NCBI GenBank assembly: GCA_963559135.1
Contig: CAUWJP010000049.1
Span: 1 to 15,861, forward strand
Origin: Sellimonas sp963559135
GTDB taxonomy: Bacteria > Bacillota > Clostridia > Lachnospirales > Lachnospiraceae
DNA: 15,861 bases
Reading direction: 5' to 3'
In this document: one piece after another, positions 14,739 to 15,861 of the stretch
How the letters are laid out: each line of letters opens with the position of its first letter
How positions within the stretch are numbered: position 1 is the first letter of the stretch
Made by a program: the position numbers and the translations under genes
The notes under the pieces: model-generated
The model's database searches: none
The model's input: only the letters and a program-made list of their open reading frames with translations
Told to the model about the DNA's origin: nothing

Positions 14739-15773
14739 TTATATTAACTTTTTTATTGATGTCCCTTCGATAATTTCACATGGTAATGTCAAATTAATAT
14801 CCGCAGTATCAGATTCTTCTACTTTTTTCAGCATTAATTCCATGGCTTTGTATCCCATTTCCTGCAAAGGACGGTCAACAGTCGCTATTCTCGGTACTCC
14901 ATAATGCACTACTTCAGAATTATCAAAACCTGATACAGATATATCATCCGGAATCTGAAGCCCTAATTCCCACGCTGCATCTCTTACAGCTACAGCCATA
15001 TCATCATTCATAGCAATAAAAGCTTTGGGACAATCAGGTTCCTTCAATAATTCCAAAATCTGATCTCTTGTTTCTTCATATTTCCATTGCCCGTTAATAA
15101 CATATTTTGGATTCAATTCTATATCCTGCTCTTCCAGCGCCTTTACAATCCCTTTCATTCTCAGATGAGTCGCTTCTGATTTTTCGTTTCCTTTTACAAC
15201 TGCAAAATTTTTATGTCCCAGATTTAGAAAACGTTTTGTCATATAATATGCTGAATTCATATTACTATATCTTACGGAAGACGAGCCTTCACCATCCGTA
15301 TAACAGTAACAATATACTACCGGCTTGTCTATCACACGAAGCACATCGGTAATCTTTCTGTCATGCATTCCGACATAAATAATTCCGTCGACCTGCATTC
15401 CCAGAAGAAGATCCACCGCTTTATTAATATCATCCAGATACTGTGAGATATGATCAAATTCCGATTCTATTTTTGTACAAAGGCGCAAATTGCTGAGAAT
15501 TGTTTGATAGCCTTTTGCTTCGGATAATATGTTGATACCGTCAATAATATATGCCGTATGCCATACCGTAACATCTTCCACCAATACTCCTATCAAAGAT
15601 GTCCTGCTTTTTCGTAAACTCTGGGCAATCATATTTGATCGATATCCAGTTTCTTTTACAATTTTCTCTACTTTCTGACGTGTTTCATCACTGACTTTCG
15701 CACTGTTATTCAACACATAAGATACTGTTGCAACGGAAACTCCTGCTCTGCTTGCTATTTCTTTTAATGTCAT
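14739..15773 (-). CDS. LacI family transcriptional regulator
   Basis: 344-residue DNA-binding repressor or activator. Residues 1-50 carry the LacI helix-turn-helix and hinge: MTLKEIASRAGVSVATVSYV, then LNNSAKVSDETRQKVEKI and SNMIAQSLRKSRTS. The rest is a periplasmic-binding-protein-like sugar-sensing domain (IGVLVEDV, DGIYVG-type strands, PKAFIAMNDDMAVAVRDAAW, SVSGFDNSEV, TVDRPLQEMG). A TTG at 15794 opens the frame, but it lies within AAAGGAGG upstream of the ATG at 15773, which gives the canonical MTLKEIA start. It precedes the arabinofuranosidase genes and most likely senses arabinose or an arabino-oligosaccharide; the effector is inferred from context only. Possible operator palindromes lie just upstream (15794-15804, 15810-15826). 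Confidence 0.94.
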   Translation of the reverse strand: MTLKEIASRAGVSVATVSYVLNNSAKVSDETRQKVEKIVKETGYRSNMIAQSLRKSRTSLIGVLVEDVTVWHTAYIIDGINILSEAKGYQTILSNLRLCTKIESEFDHISQYLDDINKAVDLLLGMQVDGIIYVGMHDRKITDVLRVIDKPVVYCYCYTDGEGSSSVRYSNMNSAYYMTKRFLNLGHKNFAVVKGNEKSEATHLRMKGIVKALEEQDIELNPKYVINGQWKYEETRDQILELLKEPDCPKAFIAMNDDMAVAVRDAAWELGLQIPDDISVSGFDNSEVVHYGVPRIATVDRPLQEMGYKAMELMLKKVEESDTADINLTLPCEIIEGTSIKKLI

Positions 15774-15793
15774 ATTATCCGCGCCTCCTTTCA

Positions 15794-15826
15794 AACAATT
15801 TGTTACATAGGCATTTGCGAAATGCC
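15794..15826. promoter_or_regulatory. Two palindromes upstream of the LacI-type gene, possible operators
   Basis: AACAATTTGTT (15794-15804) and GGCATTTGCGAAATGCC (15810-15826) are perfect odd-centred palindromes 21-53 bases before the LacI-type start codon. LacI-family regulators commonly bind such short palindromes near their own promoter, so autoregulation is plausible. The second could also fold as a small RNA hairpin. Binding is inference. Confidence 0.4.
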
Positions 15827-15855
15827 AGAATCCGCATAAATGCGGGATTCTTTTT
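15827..15855 (+). terminator. Hairpin with T-run, terminator-like on the plus strand
   Basis: AGAATCCGCA (15827-15836) pairs with TGCGGGATTCT (15841-15851) with one bulged base around a 4-base loop, followed by TTTT. The T-run is on the plus strand, although no plus-strand gene precedes it. On the minus strand it would sit in the region upstream of the LacI-type gene. Confidence 0.5.
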
Positions 15856-15861
15856 GTTATA

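Overview
This window reads as chromosomal DNA from an anaerobic, low-to-mid GC Firmicute, most likely a gut Lachnospiraceae (Blautia / Mediterraneibacter / Dorea type). I infer this from AGGAGG-type ribosome binding sites, the EFR1-type flavodoxin-ferredoxin protein, the clostridial hypothetical pair at 3355-4727, bacterial ferritin and the GH127/GH51 arabinose hydrolases. All sixteen genes I accept lie on the minus strand, so transcription runs from the right end to the left end. I see no rRNA, tRNA, CRISPR array or intact mobile element.

Right part, 15861 to 10252: a LacI-family regulator is followed 13 bases later by a GH127 beta-L-arabinofuranosidase. A terminator-like hairpin comes next, then a GH51 alpha-L-arabinofuranosidase and, 10 bases later, an ANT(6)-type aminoglycoside adenylyltransferase-like gene. 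The two hydrolases have complementary stereochemistry, complete catalytic residues and no export signal. This suggests intracellular breakdown of imported arabino-oligosaccharides, for example from plant hydroxyproline-rich glycoproteins or arabinan. No transporter or L-arabinose catabolic gene is inside the window.

Middle, 10251 to 8229: single-gene units. A Cro/C1-type regulator carries four predicted membrane segments. A ferritin has a near-consensus sigma-A promoter and its own terminator. Between ferritin and the next gene lies a short frameshifted gene remnant bracketed by two hairpins. The gap between ferritin and the regulator also holds a coding-like relic.

Left-middle, 8228 to 4825: a compact run of a SAM methyltransferase, an EFR1 flavodoxin/2[4Fe-4S] protein, a YaiI/YqxD (UPF0178) protein and an alpha/beta-hydrolase-like protein. 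A SRAP (YedK/HMCES-type) DNA-protein crosslink protein follows after 98 bases, and a strong bidirectional terminator closes the run.

Left, 4727 to 64: a run starting with two overlapping genes for conserved clostridial hypothetical proteins (tentatively DUF6323 and DUF6179). Next comes a clear nucleoside phosphorylase pseudogene that keeps its start, a central piece and its C-terminus but has lost two internal blocks. The run ends with a J-domain protein, a tyrosine-phosphatase-like protein and an alkaline-phosphatase-superfamily phosphodiesterase. Several genes have a near-cognate codon upstream of the likely start; I chose the start with the better spaced ribosome binding site and say so in each entry. 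I did not find a convincing new defence or mobile system. The most interesting signals are the uncharacterised pair, the two decayed genes and the placement of the adenylyltransferase in the arabinose locus.
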